A stretch of 64,000 bases of DNA from Cryptomeria japonica (lineage: Eukaryota > Streptophyta > Pinopsida > Cupressales > Cupressaceae), in contig NC_081415.1 of NCBI RefSeq assembly GCF_030272615.1, positions 265,889,925 through 265,953,924 on the forward strand. The letters run 5' to 3'. Positions 35,351 to 46,330 of this stretch are shown here, piece by piece; position 1 is the stretch's first letter, and each line of letters begins with the position of its first letter. The position numbers and the translations under genes are program-made. The notes beneath the pieces are model-generated. The model saw only the letters and a list, made by a program, of their open reading frames with translations, was not told the origin of the DNA and made no database searches.

Positions 35351-36784
35351 CTAAGATATAATACTATGTAAAGATTCATTCAAAGGAGTAAATTGTCTTT
35401 CTCTTTGGAAAAAATTAGAAATAGAAGGCACACCTATTGTAGCATTCACATTGTTGTTGTTTATTGTATCATTTAACTTGATGAAGCTTTTTGTTGGTTT
35501 GAACTTTGCAAATGGTTGTTGAACACTCTCCCCCTTATCACTCGGAGCCATAGGAGTGGATTGTTCCATTTGAATCATATCCAGTTGATAATTGTGGAGT
35601 GTTGCACACAACTGCGGAAAGGAAATAAACTTAGACAAAAGAAGCTTTTCCCTGATATCTTTTTGCAAATTAGAAATGAAAATTCGTTGAATATCATTAT
35701 CAGGTACATGAAAAGAAATTTGAGCAAACAAATGCTTATATCTACCAATGAAATCAGTCACTTTTTCTTTAACACTTTGTTTACAATGCATTAAATTAGT
35801 CAAAGTGATTTTAGGACCAATGTTGTTTTGAAATTGTTGGATGAAAGAATTTTCCAATTGTTGAAAACAAGTAATAGAATAAGAAAGTAAAGAGAAATAC
35901 CATTGTAAAGCCTTATCTCTTAGTGTTCTTGTAAACAATTTTGCAAGCAATCTTTGATCATAAGCAAAATCTATACACAAGGTTTGTAATGTTTTGACTT
36001 GTGTAAGAGGATCACCTTTTCCATTATAGTGTTCTAATTGAGGGACCTCAAAAATTTTAGGTGGCATAGATTTAAAAATATCAAGAGAAAGTGGGCTCGC
36101 AACATCAAAGGTGGGCACACTAAACTTGGATTGACTCATAGAAGAAATTTGTTGTTGTAAGGAAGACATGGTTTGAGCAAGATTGTTAATTATCACTTCG
36201 GTAGAAGAATTGATGTTAGACATAGTTGATTGAGAAGGTGGTGTGATGTTATTGAAAGAAGGCATGGACTGAGAATAAAGTGGTGAGACATTATGATAAG
36301 TAGGCATAGGTGATGATTGGGTAGGAAAAGGGACACTTAAAGGAGGAACAAAGTTGTTGAGGGAATTGCCCCCTTGTGTCACATTGATTGTTTGAGGAAT
36401 AATAGGAACACTTATTGAAGACATAGGTAAAGATGGAGGATTTAATGAAGAGGGATTTCCACCATGACTAGTTGTTGTAGAGATGACATTTTGAGTTGAA
36501 GTAGCCATGATGTTAGAGGTAAAAGTAGGAATACTAGTCATAAGAGTAGTCAAAAGAATTGAAGGATTGACTTGTGTTGAAGGTTGTGAATAACCTACGG
36601 TTTCATAACAACTCTTGATAGGCATGACATTAGAATAAATAATATGTGCAATGTCAAGAAATATATCAATTCCATTCTTATCACTTTGAATCATGCGCTT
36701 AAGGCCTTCAATTAATGGAAGAGCTTCACTATTAGGGTATTCTTTGGACATCCAGTGTTGAAAGCTATCAAATTGATTGTCCAA
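35351..36784 (-). CDS. G2 gag, 477-codon open frame
   Basis: The longest intact retroelement gag in the window apart from C2. The N-terminus MDNQFDSFQHWMSKEYPNSE is followed by a Ser/Thr/Asn/Pro-rich stretch (residues about 70-215). The retrotransposon gag domain follows at residues about 245-400: LEHYNGKGDPLTQVKTLQ, LRDKALQWYFSLLSYSITCF, NNIGPKITLTNLMHCKQSVK, PDNDIQRIFISNLQKDIREK. The frame closes just before the Cys/His knuckle, which in G1 lies in the continuing sequence, so the C-terminus is probably truncated by a mutation. It would form the capsid-like particle. It belongs to Ty3/gypsy and is Tat-like in style. Confidence 0.8.
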   Translation of the reverse strand: MDNQFDSFQHWMSKEYPNSEALPLIEGLKRMIQSDKNGIDIFLDIAHIIYSNVMPIKSCYETVGYSQPSTQVNPSILLTTLMTSIPTFTSNIMATSTQNVISTTTSHGGNPSSLNPPSLPMSSISVPIIPQTINVTQGGNSLNNFVPPLSVPFPTQSSPMPTYHNVSPLYSQSMPSFNNITPPSQSTMSNINSSTEVIINNLAQTMSSLQQQISSMSQSKFSVPTFDVASPLSLDIFKSMPPKIFEVPQLEHYNGKGDPLTQVKTLQTLCIDFAYDQRLLAKLFTRTLRDKALQWYFSLLSYSITCFQQLENSFIQQFQNNIGPKITLTNLMHCKQSVKEKVTDFIGRYKHLFAQISFHVPDNDIQRIFISNLQKDIREKLLLSKFISFPQLCATLHNYQLDMIQMEQSTPMAPSDKGESVQQPFAKFKPTKSFIKLNDTINNNNVNATIGVPSISNFFQRERQFTPLNESLHSIIS

Positions 36785-37206
36785 TGTGGAAAGTTGATCT
36801 ATAGAGACTAGTTAAAGTTTCTTCTTCATCATGGGATTCATCAATGGGGTGAATAGGTACATAATTAGGATGGGAAGAATTAGCATGATCCTCATTAAAG
36901 AAGTCACCCAAATTAGGCTTCATCTCCTCGATAATGAAACCTTGTGAGGCCTTAATTCTAATGCTTCATCTAATAGGGATAATATAGGTAGGACTAATAG
37001 TGGTAAAACTCATGCACTAGAGGGAAAATTTGAATTTTAAATTTTGAATTTTAAATTATAGGAACAAAGCTTACAAAATTGAGTAATGCAAATTTTAAGA
37101 AAATACTAATTAAAAAATTTGAAATTTTTTTGAAGAAGAGGATGACACAATTTCCAAAAATGAAAGGAAATTGGAATTTTAAAATTAGGGCCAAGGGAAT
37201 ACCACA
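36785..37206 (-). other. G2 leader before gag, left part
   Basis: AT-rich sequence between the gag start and copia D. The ACCACA at 37201-37206 is the left copy of the copia D target-site duplication. A short acidic stretch near 36830-36960 may extend gag upstream, but stops break it. Confidence 0.5.
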
Positions 37207-37670
37207 TGTTAGGGTTTCAAGCAGATCCGAAGCAAATATGAACTAACAATTATATGCAGATTTAAATACAAAATAAAAAGAAATAAAATAGGACACAGAT
37301 AACACAGAGATTTAACATGGTTCACCCAGAATGGGTTACATCCACCATACACAGTCGTCCAATCTTTCGTATTATCCAGCAAAAACAATACATCAACCTT
37401 ACAATGCCTTAAGCATCCCAGCCACTTATAACATGCATTTTTAGGGCAACAAACAAAGTCGGCCTTTTTTAGGGTTTTACTAAAATGTCAGTTTTCATCA
37501 ACGAAAAATGGCAAAAAAAAATTTCTCGGGGGCTCCCGCCCCCAAACCCCCACTTTTCTCAAGGGCTATCACCCCCGAACCCCTGCCCGGGGCTCGACCT
37601 GACCCCAAACCCTGATGAGGATACGTGCTGAGTGTATAGTACTTTATTGATCAGTCGCCACATTTTAACA
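37207..37670 (-). repeat. 3' LTR of copia D
   Basis: 464 bp, TG...CA ends within TGTTA/TAACA. It contains a C/G-rich patch (about 37525-37620) absent from most neighbouring sequence. Matches 41755-42183, which is shorter by about 35 bases in that patch. Confidence 0.9.
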
Positions 37671-37759
37671 ATCTCCCACTTGGAGACTGATACTACACGA
37701 CACCACTGTACATGCAACATCCACTAGATAAAACACTAGGACTCGACTGGTATAAATTC

Positions 37760-38648
37760 CACAATTATCAATCAAGAAGACCAATAGAAACTGATGAAGA
37801 AATTAGCTTCTCCTGTGGAACTACCTTGTGAACATATCGGCAGGATTCTCACTTGTGTGAATCTTCTCAAGCCGTAACTGACCCTCCTCCAAAATAGTCC
37901 AGATGAAGTGGTACCTAAGCTGAATGTGCTTTGTCCTTGAATGAAAAATAGAGTTCTTCGCAAGATGACTGGCACTTTGGCTATCATTATACAATGGGAT
38001 ATCATCTCGTGTCTGACCCAATTCCTCCAAAAAACATTGCAACCAAATCATCTCCTTGTTGGCTTCTGTAGCAGCAACATACTCAGCTTTAGTGGTTGAA
38101 ACTGCAACAACCTTTTGCAGCCTAGAAATCCAACTGACTGCAGTTCCCCCTATAGTAAAAACATACCCTGTAGTACTCCTCCATGAATCAATATCACCCA
38201 CCAGATCATAGTCAACAAATCCACTTAGAGCAGCATTAGATCCTTTGAAACATAATGCCTTCGTAGTAGTTCCTTTCAAATACCGAAGAATCCATTTCAC
38301 AGCATTCCAATGTTCCATACCCGGATTACTCATAAACCTACTCACAACTCCCACTGCATGTGCAATATATGTCCTTGTGCATACCATTACATACATCAAA
38401 CTACCAACAACTGATGAATACGAGATGTTAGACATTTTATTAACCTCTTCCTGTGCCTTTGGGCACATCTCCTTAGTCAATTTGAAATGACTAGCCAAAG
38501 GTGTACTAACTGCTTTTGCATCTTGCATGTTAAATCTTTTCAACACCTTCTTTATATACTCACTTTGGGACAAATTCAAGGTTCTATATTTCCTGTCCCG
38601 TGTAATCCTCATACCGAGAATTTGCTTAGCTGCACCCAAATCCTTCAT
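37760..38648 (-). pseudogene. Copia D RNase H and RT C-terminus
   Basis: Open from 38648: MKDLGAAKQILGMRITRDRK, YIKKVLKRFNMQDAKAVSTP, GSLMYVMVCTRTYIAHAVGV. RNase H follows: GFVDYDLVGDIDSWRSTTGY, VAVSTTKAEYVAATEANKEM, NSIFHSRTKHIQLRYHF and ENPADMFTR. A one-base shift at about 37825 separates the last residues (TKVVPQEKLISS) from the main frame. Family-typical acidic residues of RNase H can be seen in the D/E positions of these blocks. Confidence 0.9.
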
Positions 38649-39330
38649 AGCAAATTACCTGGCTAATTTTTGTTTAAGATCATTTATATGTTGCATGTTA
38701 GACCCAGCAACAAGCATGTCATCAACATAAAGCAATAGGATAATATAATTGTCATTATCAAATCTCTTAAAATATACACAATGATCAGAATGACATCTAT
38801 GATAACCGTGTTCAGCCATGAAACTATCAAATTTTAAGTACCATTGTCGGGGTGCTTGCTTTAGGCCATACAGACTTTTCTTCAACTTGCACACCAAGTT
38901 CTCCTTACCTTTGACCACATATCCCTGTGGTTTCAACATGTAAATTTCCTCCTCCAAATCTCCATGGAGAAAATTTGTTTTGACATCTAATTGTTCAAGA
39001 TGTAAATCATCTACAGCCACAAGACTAAGTACAGTTCTAATTGAAGTCATTTTTACAACTGGAGAAAATATTTCATCATAATCTATACCCTTTTTCTATG
39101 CAAAACCTTTTACCACAAGTCTGGCCTTATATCTTTTCTGACCTCCTTCCTCCTCCTTCAGCAGATAAACCCATTTGTTAGGCAAGGCTCTTTTTTCTGC
39201 AGGTAAAGGGACTAAGTCCCAACTCTTATTTTTCGTCAAGGAGTCCATCTCCTCTTTCATGCCTAGCTCCCACTATTGTTTGGCATCTACCTGCATTGCT
39301 TCTTCATTTTCTTCTGGTTCACCAAAATCT
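38649..39330 (-). pseudogene. Copia D reverse transcriptase
   Basis: The RT N-terminus (WDLVPLPAEKRALPNKWVYL, 39170-39240) leads to KRYKARLVVKGFA then a stop, IDYDEIFSPVVKMTSIRTVL, LEQLDVKTNFLHGDLEEEIY, CKLKKSLYGLKQAPRQWYLK and the catalytic box LLLYVDDMLVAGS (about 38710-38750). A stop at 38655 separates it from the RNase H frame. Confidence 0.92.
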
Positions 39331-39687
39331 GTTAATAAAATAGAATACAAAGAAGGAGAAAATCTTTCAGGGGGTCTACTTGTCCTCGTAGAACATCTAA
39401 CACTTGTAGGAGTTTGTGGGACAATCTATTGTTGCTGAGCATCAGGTACCTATGGCATTTCATTTTCAAGAATCTCATCCAACACCACATATTCTTGTTT
39501 GTCCTATTCATGCTTCTTTTCCTGCATCTATTCTTTATACATAACCAACTCATTGAATATAACATCTCTACTTCTAATTATTTTCTTATTTTCAAAATCC
39601 CATAACCGATAGCCATATTCATCTATCCCATATCCAATGAAGGTACATTTCTGAGATTTAGCATCAAGCTTGGTTCTGTTTTCTTTA

Positions 39688-40362
39688 TCAACATGGACAA
39701 AAGCTTCGCAACCAAAAGTTTTTTAGAAAAGAATAATTTACCTTTTTACCAGTCCATGCCTCCTCTGGAATACCACCATCCAAAGGGGTTGAAGGTCCTC
39801 TATTTATCAAATAGACAGCAGTATGTACAGCATCTATCCAAAAATGTAAGGGCAATCTAGCATGCAATCTCATGCTCCTCACGCATTCCATGATAGTCCT
39901 ATTCATTCTCTCTAACACACCATTTTCTTATGGAGTTCCTGGAACTGTCTTCTGCTTTCGAATCCCATTTAAAGAGCAGTAATCTTCAAATGCTTTGTTG
40001 CAATACTCACCTCCATAATCCGATCTGAGACACTTCAACTTTTTTCCTGTCTCATTCTCAACCAAAGCTTTCCATTTCTTAAAAGTTTCAAAAACATCTG
40101 ATTTTTATTTTAGGAAATATACCCATATTTTTCTGGTTAAGTCATCAATAAAAATAACATAATAACAAGAGCCACCAAGAGATGATACCTGAGCCAGTCC
40201 CCATACATCTGAATGTACAAGCTCTAACTTCTCACTCTTCTTCTCTTTCCCAACCTTGAGAAATCTGACTCTTTTCTGTTTACCATAAACACAGTTTTCA
40301 CAGAACTCTAAATCAATCTTCTTTAGTCCTAGCAATAGATTTTTGGAGTAAAGGATTTTCAT
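39688..40362 (-). pseudogene. Copia D integrase
   Basis: The frame runs FCENCVYGKQKRVRFLKVG, then LVHSDVWGLAQVSSLGG (first catalytic Asp) and IFIDDLTRKIWVYFLK, a stop, CLRSDYGGEYCNKAF (second Asp, about 40010-40040), a stop where Gln is usual in TPxQNG, and ENGVLERMNRTIMECVRSMR (catalytic Glu). It ends FWIDAVHTAVYLINRGPSTP. Sequence 39331-39687 is the degenerate integrase-RT linker. Three stops break the core. Confidence 0.88.
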
Positions 40363-40740
40363 CCCTTACTCACTCATGTGCCCAAGCCTATGGTGCCACA
40401 TTATCGAATTTGCTCTTGCAACATTTATTGTTGTTGTCCCTGTAGTAACTTTATCTATAGCAGCTAAGGTAAAGTAAGTGTTACCAGTACACAGATATAA
40501 TGTGCCTACCTTCGTACCTTTAGCTACTACTAATGATCCTTTAGTGACCTTCCACATACTGTCTAAGAAGGTAACTATGCAACCTTCACTACCTAGTTGC
40601 CCTGGAGAAATTAAAATTCTTCTTAAATTAGGAACATGTCTTACCTCCTGCAGAAACCAGTCATTACAATTCTGCAACTTGATCTTTATCTTTCCTTTTC
40701 CAACAATTTGACATGGCTCATCATCACCCAAATATACCTA
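40363..40740 (-). pseudogene. Copia D protease C-part and GAG-pre-integrase
   Basis: Reads GDDEPCQIVGKGKIKIKLQN, LQEVRHVPNLRRILISPGQL and ends IMWHHRLGHMSE, the histidine part of the pre-integrase zinc site; the cysteines follow in the next frame (FCENCVYG). A TAG at about 40738 separates it from the gag frame. Confidence 0.85.
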
Positions 40741-41703
40741 TCCAAAATCACCTTGAACATAATCTAGAAAATATTTTCTATGAGGTGTAGCATGAAATGA
40801 AGCCCCATAATCTATTACCCAGGAATCATTAACATTATCCAAACATAAGATTAAAGCACCTTGTAAAGTATTACTTGCAATATTAGCTTCCTTACTGTCA
40901 TTTTCATTTTTGTCAACTTCTTTGTTTTTTCGAGACCAACAGTCTTTCTTTAGATGACCAGGCTTTCCACAGTACCAGCAATCTTTCTTTCCTCTAGATT
41001 GAGAGCGTCCTTTCTTTGACTTCCCTCGTGACTTCTCATTCCTAGGGCCTTTTCCTCTTTCCTTTGATCTTCCTGTGTTCTCCACATTCAAAACACTACC
41101 TGATGATGTTGAAGTCTCACCTATGCTTTTCCTTTGCATTTCCTCACTTAGGATAACACCAACAATATCATCAAATACCAAAGTATTTTTACCAGAGACA
41201 GAGTTACTTACAGCCATAACCAAGCTATTCCAGCTTTCTGGCAAAGAACATAAAATCAAGAGAGTCCTAATCTCTTCTACAAAGGTAATTTTTACCGAAG
41301 ACAATTGATTGGTAATTGTATTAAATTCATTTAAGTGCTCTGCTACAGATCCTCCCTCACTCATTTTCAAATTAAACAAATGCTTCATAAGAAATACCTT
41401 ATTCGAAGCCGAGGGTTTCTCATACAACTTAGCCAATGTTGCCATCAAATCTACAGCCGTTTTTGCTTCTGTTATATTGAATGCTACAGACGGTGCAAAG
41501 CACAATCGAATGGATCCCAGTGCCTTTCTATCTAAAATGTCCCACTCTGCATCTGACATTATGGTCGCTTTCTTTGCCTTTCCTTCTAATGGCCGCCACA
41601 AATCCTTTTGATATAGGTAATCCTCCATCTGCATTTTCCATAACTGATAATTCTGGTCGTTAAACTTTTCAACCTTGAATTTGGAATCCTTCATTGCTCC
41701 CAC
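40738..41703 (-). CDS. Copia D gag with zinc knuckle and protease start
   Basis: 321 codons, open. [20 protein letters not shown] and [20 protein letters not shown] form the classic copia gag start; the gag domain continues to residue about 190 ([20 protein letters not shown]). A Lys/Arg-rich stretch leads to the knuckle [14 protein letters not shown] at residues about 241-254. The end, [16 protein letters not shown], is the protease active-site region; the normal DSG or DTG is DYG here, so the protease is probably dead. The ATG lies about 40 bases downstream of the PBS. Confidence 0.88.
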   Translation of the reverse strand: MGAMKDSKFKVEKFNDQNYQLWKMQMEDYLYQKDLWRPLEGKAKKATIMSDAEWDILDRKALGSIRLCFAPSVAFNITEAKTAVDLMATLAKLYEKPSASNKVFLMKHLFNLKMSEGGSVAEHLNEFNTITNQLSSVKITFVEEIRTLLILCSLPESWNSLVMAVSNSVSGKNTLVFDDIVGVILSEEMQRKSIGETSTSSGSVLNVENTGRSKERGKGPRNEKSRGKSKKGRSQSRGKKDCWYCGKPGHLKKDCWSRKNKEVDKNENDSKEANIASNTLQGALILCLDNVNDSWVIDYGASFHATPHRKYFLDYVQGDFG

Positions 41704-41741
41704 TCAAATCTGACAGTCCTGCCAATTTATAGAAAACCTCA

Positions 41742-41753
41742 CTCTGATACCAA
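41742..41753 (-). other. Primer-binding site of copia D
   Basis: TGGTATCAGAGT on the minus strand, two bases after the 5' LTR; initiator tRNA-Met type with the last base changed. Confidence 0.85.
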
Positions 41754-41754
41754 T

Positions 41755-42183
41755 TGTTAGGGTTTCAAGCAGATCCAAAGCAAATATGAACTAACAATTA
41801 TATGCAGATTTAAATACAAAAGATAAAGAAATAAAACAGGACATAGATAACACAGAGATTTAACGTGGTTCACTCAGAATGAGTTACATCCACCATACAC
41901 AGTCGTCTAATCTTTCTTATTATCCAGCAAAAATAGTACATCAACCTTACAATGCCTTAAGCATCCCAACCACTTATAACATGCATTTTTAGGGCAACAA
42001 ACAAAGTTGGCCTTTTTAGGGTTTTATTACAATGTCGGTTTTCATCAACAAAAAATGGCAAAAAAAATTTCTTGGGGGCTCCCACCCCCAAACCCCTGCC
42101 TGGGGCCTGGCCCGGCCCCAGACCCCGGCGAGGATACGTGCTGAGTATACAGTACTTTGCTGATTAGTTTCCAAATTTTAACA
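41755..42183 (-). repeat. 5' LTR of copia D
   Basis: 429 bp, matching 37207-37670. Next to the PBS on its left. On its right lie 38 bases (42184-42221) that begin ATCTCCCACTTGGACACTGA, the same start as the PPT region left of the 3' LTR (37671 on). Confidence 0.9.
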
Positions 42184-42221
42184 ATCTCCCACTTGGACAC
42201 TGATCAGGCTCCACACTGAAC

Positions 42222-43173
42222 ACCACATAATTTTAAAATTAGAATCTTTAAAACTAGGGCAGATTATAATTAACCTCTTAATTTTAAAAAATTTCTTGAA
42301 AATTTGAAATGTTGAATTTTGGAGGTATTTTCGATTCTAGAAGTATAAAAAATTAACAAAATCGGCCAATCTTCTAGATTTAGGCTATTAAATACAATCA
42401 TAACAGTCTCCCAAAATGTTGGGAAAAAAGCAAAGGACCATGGCGGGAATGCACATGGTCCGACCAACTTTTTTCAAAATTTTCAAGGATGAATTTTACA
42501 ATGACTTCAAAGCTAACCCCAAAAAATTGGCGAATTTTATGATTTCTAGATGGGCAAAATTAAGGTTCAAATTTAAAAATAGGACCATATTAGGGTTTTG
42601 GAGAAAAAGAGGAATTGAATTGCAAATTTTTAAAAAGGTCAAACCTAATGGATAGGTACACCTTGGAAAATGTTTAGAAATATGAGTTTGAATGAAATTG
42701 ATTGAAATTTGCACAAAATCCAATTAAATTTGAAAATTAGGGTTTTATGACTTAACCACTTAATTTTGAAATTTGAATTTTTGGAAAAAGGAGGGAAAAT
42801 GAAGATTTGAAGTGTAGGAATGAAAATAAGTTTGAGAACAATCACAAATCTGAAAATTAAATAGAAATCCAATTTTTGCACAAGTTCAAGATGATTTTTG
42901 AAAAATTAGCGTTTTAAAAAGTAACTGCTTAATTTTGTAAATTTGATTTGCAAATTGAATAAGACAATGAGGAAATTTAATTTGACAAACAAAATAATTT
43001 TTAGATCTAATATAACCACAAACAATTTATACCAATCACAAGTTCAATTTTAATTTTAAAAACTAGGGTTTTTAATGATTTAACCACTAAGTTTGCAGAA
43101 AAATTAAACTTGCAAATGAAAAATATGTAATTTTGTTCAAAGGAAAGCATGCAAGATGTCAAGTTCACCAAAA
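42222..43173 (-). other. G2 leader, right part, with PBS-like end
   Basis: AT-rich leader with repeated phrases around ATTAGGGTTTT and CCACTTAATTTTG (42270, 42740, 42900, 43070). No protein recognised; ORFs of 65-79 codons here have no features. It ends at the LTR boundary with TTTTGGTGAACTTGACATC on the minus strand (43155-43173). Confidence 0.55.
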
Positions 43174-43551
43174 TGTAATGGTGGGTGAAAAATGTGTGAA
43201 TGAGAGATCAAGAGGAAAGCTACCCTTTCCCTCCAAGGAGGGATGAGAGTTTCACTACGGATTTCCCTTCAATCACTTTCCACGCATTAAATTGGAAAAG
43301 GGGGGGACTAAATTCACTAGATTCAACCTCCAAAGAAGAGGATAGAATTATGAATGAACTGAGAATGATAAGTTAATCCCCTCTTCTACTTGGAATGGAA
43401 AGGAATTGATTGAATTATGTATTAAGACTAAGTGAAAAGAGACAAACAACTGAAAATAACTCAAGATCGGAGTGTGGGATGAAGTTGTGCACCTGGAATT
43501 GGCAGTAATATGTCAAGATGAAGTCGCCTTGCGAATTTGATGAAAAGTTGT
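43174..43551 (-). repeat. G2 5' LTR, part 1
   Basis: Matches 21845-22225 closely. Interrupted after AAAAGTTGT by the element at 43552. The LTR resumes at 45165 with GTTGCCCAAACCATGG, where the intact copy reads GTTGCCTGGACCATGG. Confidence 0.88.
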
Positions 43552-45164
43552 TGGTGTAGAGCACACATAACTCCAATAAATTTTGGTTTGTTCTAATTTT
43601 TTATGTTGTCTTTCAAGTTGTAATAATGGACCAACCATTTGGGACTCAATGGATCCATGGTTGAGTTGTCCAAGTTTTTTGTTGTGTTCGGGATGTTATT
43701 AGTCTAGAAAGTTGTAATATTGATGTTGTTCATAGATGCACTACTATATAACAAAGTCATTATGTAAAGAGGTGAAAGCCATTGTATTCAGTCTCCTATA
43801 ATTCATTGAGGGACTTTTAGAGCCTCCAAGTACACTTGAATGCAAAGTTGCATCTTAGGGTTCAAAAATGTGAAAGTTGCTAAGCAACATTTTACAACAT
43901 TGCAAAAGTTACATTTTTTGATGTTAGCAGTGAAGAAGTTGATTCTAACCAATTGAACTAGGTAGTTTAAATCCCAAGAAATCATTATTGTATGGGTTGG
44001 AAGTTTGGAATACAAAAGCAAGTTTTTGTTGCAAGATGAAATCTTGTTTTGACACCATTTTAACTGTTTTCCTTTGTTTTCTTGCATTGTACGGTCCAAT
44101 ACGGACCTGTCAAAGGAATTTACTTGTAGGGGATGAAGGATTATTGAATCTACTTTCCAACAAGGTATATATCCAAATTTGGTTGTGTCTAGTTGTAGAT
44201 ATTAGAACCATTCTCTAGGACTAGGTGCAAAAAACCCTTGTAAAGTAGGGTTTAAGGAAAAATGATACTAAATTGAGCATCCATTGACGACACCGATTGT
44301 AATCTTGTGGAATGATATGTTAGGATCTGTAAATATGTTTAGAGTAGGTTTTCTATTTTTATAGACCTTGGTGGTGATTGTACAATGATACCCTAGGCTC
44401 ACAGCTAGGAGTTGGTGAGGCTAAGACAACAGAAGATGTGTGATTTCAGAGCACGTGTGGATTGGTAGAAGAAAAGTAGACCCATGGTTGGAGATCCCTT
44501 TTAGTTACCTTGAATAATATTTGATTGGTTTCTGTAGATGTTTTGACTGGTGAATCTTTCCAAAGCCATGTTTGCAAGTCACTCGGATAGGCCTAAAACC
44601 CTTAAAAATAGGATAGTATTGGAAACCCCATGTGTATAGAGAACCCAGATGGATTTTTGAAATATCATATGTAACTATGAAAAGGGTGTCCATAAATGTA
44701 ATTTATTTGTGGCCTTGTGTGGGAATATTTAAAACTATGCCCCAAAAACTGTGATAGGAGGGCTAATTACATTAGGCCTATTTGGAGCCCGGTAGAGACA
44801 AAGTGAGGTTGGGAAATCTTGGCTATGGGATTGAAGGTGACCTAACCCCTAAAATACATAAAATACACTATGTAAATTCATTTTACACATGTATAAAAAG
44901 TTGGTGAAGTAAGATCCTTTACAGAGGTTGTTGTAGCACTAGGGAGATGTGATAGGGATTGAGGTGGAGTCCTCAATAGGTAGAGTTGTGTAAAACACTT
45001 GTGGCTATAAATTGGAGGCAATCTAAAGTGGATTATGCCTTGGAGGTCTAACTATAAAAACCTATATCAAGTACCATTGGCAGGGCTTGAGTAGTTAATA
45101 GGTTGGAGAGAGGACAAGAAAGATAAATAGGTGATTTGGATCAACTCCAAGAATCTCTGCATCA
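43552..45164 (+). mobile_element. Solo-LTR-like insertion in G2 LTR
   Basis: 1613 bp with ends TGGTGTAGAG...CTCTGCATCA, which are TG...CA inside an imperfect 10-bp inverted repeat. It is flanked by GTTGT and GTTGC, a 5-bp duplication with one mismatch. The plus-strand start resembles the minus-strand LTR start at 56144 (TGATGCAGAGCACCC). No coding domain or internal region is seen. A solo LTR of a gypsy element is the simplest reading; its orientation is inferred from that resemblance. Confidence 0.7.
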
Positions 45165-45743
45165 GTTGCCCAAACCATGGAAAAAGTGTACAGAGTCCTC
45201 CAAAAAATACATGAAACAAAAAGGGTTTTTCTACCTCTACAAATGGATTCCAAATCTGAAAGTATAGTTGTGCACCTACAACCTACACAGAAAAGAGAGG
45301 AAAAGGGGTTGGGATTGGGGGTTTTCCTTCAGGTCAAACCCCAGTTTTGGAATTAACCAAGTAATAAAAGAAAGTACTTGAAAGTAAATTTAACTAAAAG
45401 ATTGTAATGTAAATCACCTCAAGTGAGGTTGTAGATAGAATGTAGGTAGATTTGCTTGTGTAGAATTGAATGTTGTAATCAATCTCCTCTTCAATGGTTG
45501 AATCCTTGACTTGAATGCAACACCTAGCCTTGAATGGAGACTTGAGAATGCTCAATTCTAGAAAGGAATGCTTGAATTCTCTTTAATTATTGATCATACC
45601 TAAATTTCCCAACCCTCCAACCTATGCAAATGAGAGGACAAAGGAAACTTATATACTTGTCAATTAGGCTGACATCAGGGAAGTTTTCCCGCTCACTGCA
45701 CAACCTTCTCGCGGCATGCCCTTGTCCTGCCCTTTTCTTCAAT
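45165..45743 (-). repeat. G2 5' LTR, part 2 (truncated)
   Basis: Continues the LTR to about 45743, with the TATA box (TATATAAG, minus) near 45648-45655. It lacks the last 150-200 bases and the TGTAG start seen at 23029. The junction with the gypsy RT relic lies near 45743. Confidence 0.75.
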
Positions 45744-46330
45744 ACCATCTCTATATTCTTAAGATGTTCATCTTTAAACTTTCTAAAACTTAAGATGTCA
45801 TCTAAATAAACAACAACAAATTTACCAATATAATCCTTGAGTACTTAATTCATGAGTCTCATGAATGTGCTAGGGGCATTTGTGAGTCCAAATGACATAA
45901 CAAAACATTCGTAATGTCCTTATGTGGTCTTCAATGTTGTCTTCCATTCATCTCCCTCCTTGATTATGATTTGGTGGTAACCACTCTTGAGGTCTATCTT
46001 GGTGAAGTATTCAAAACCTCCTAAACAATCCATCAAATCTTTAATTCTTTGAATGGGAAATCTTTACCTAATTGTAATCCGGTTGATAGCTCTAGAATCG
46101 GTGCAAAGTCTCTGAGTACCTCCCTTCTTTGGGGCCAAAATGGTTGGAACTCCACATGAGCTGATACTCTTCCTTATCAGACCATTGTCCAAGAGTTCTT
46201 ATATTTTCTTAGCTACCTCTTTATTCTGCTCTGGTGTCATTTTATAAGCTACTTTGTTAGGCAATGAGGGAGTATAAAGTCAATTTGGTTACTTATGGCA
46301 CATTGAGGAGGAAAGGTTGCAGGTGTTCCA
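45744..46330 (-). pseudogene. Gypsy B reverse transcriptase, partial
   Basis: Reads the RT start (LAPKKGGTQRLCTDSRAIN), [29 protein letters not shown] and [11 protein letters not shown], the catalytic box at about 45800-45825. It ends about 60 bases later. RNase H and integrase are missing. Stops and shifts present. Confidence 0.85.

Larger units (their letters stand above)
37207..42221 (-). mobile_element. Nearly complete copia element D
   Basis: Minus-strand Ty1/copia element. LTRs are at 37207-37670 (3') and 41755-42183 (5'), both TGTTAGGG...TTTTAACA on the plus strand. The PBS is at 41742-41753 and the polypurine tract AAGTGGGAGAT at 37671-37681. The coding order is gag, protease, integrase, RT, RNase H. 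A 6-bp duplication ACCACA flanks it (37201-37206 and 42222-42227). The right copy lies 38 bases beyond the 5' LTR, and those bases (42184-42221) start with a copy of the PPT region. Stops and small frameshifts inactivate it, though long stretches stay open. Confidence 0.92.
34186..45743 (-). mobile_element. Gag-protease element G2 (nested host)
   Basis: The third copy of the gag-protease family on the minus strand. 5' LTR at 43174-43551 plus 45165 to about 45743; PBS-like TTTTGGTGAACTTGACATC (43155-43173); leader 42222-43173 and 36785-37206; gag 36784-35351; protease to 34440; linker to 34186. It is interrupted by copia D (37207-42221) and by the solo-LTR-like element (43552-45164). It is truncated on the left at copia C1 and on the right within its LTR at the gypsy relic. 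Confidence 0.8.
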
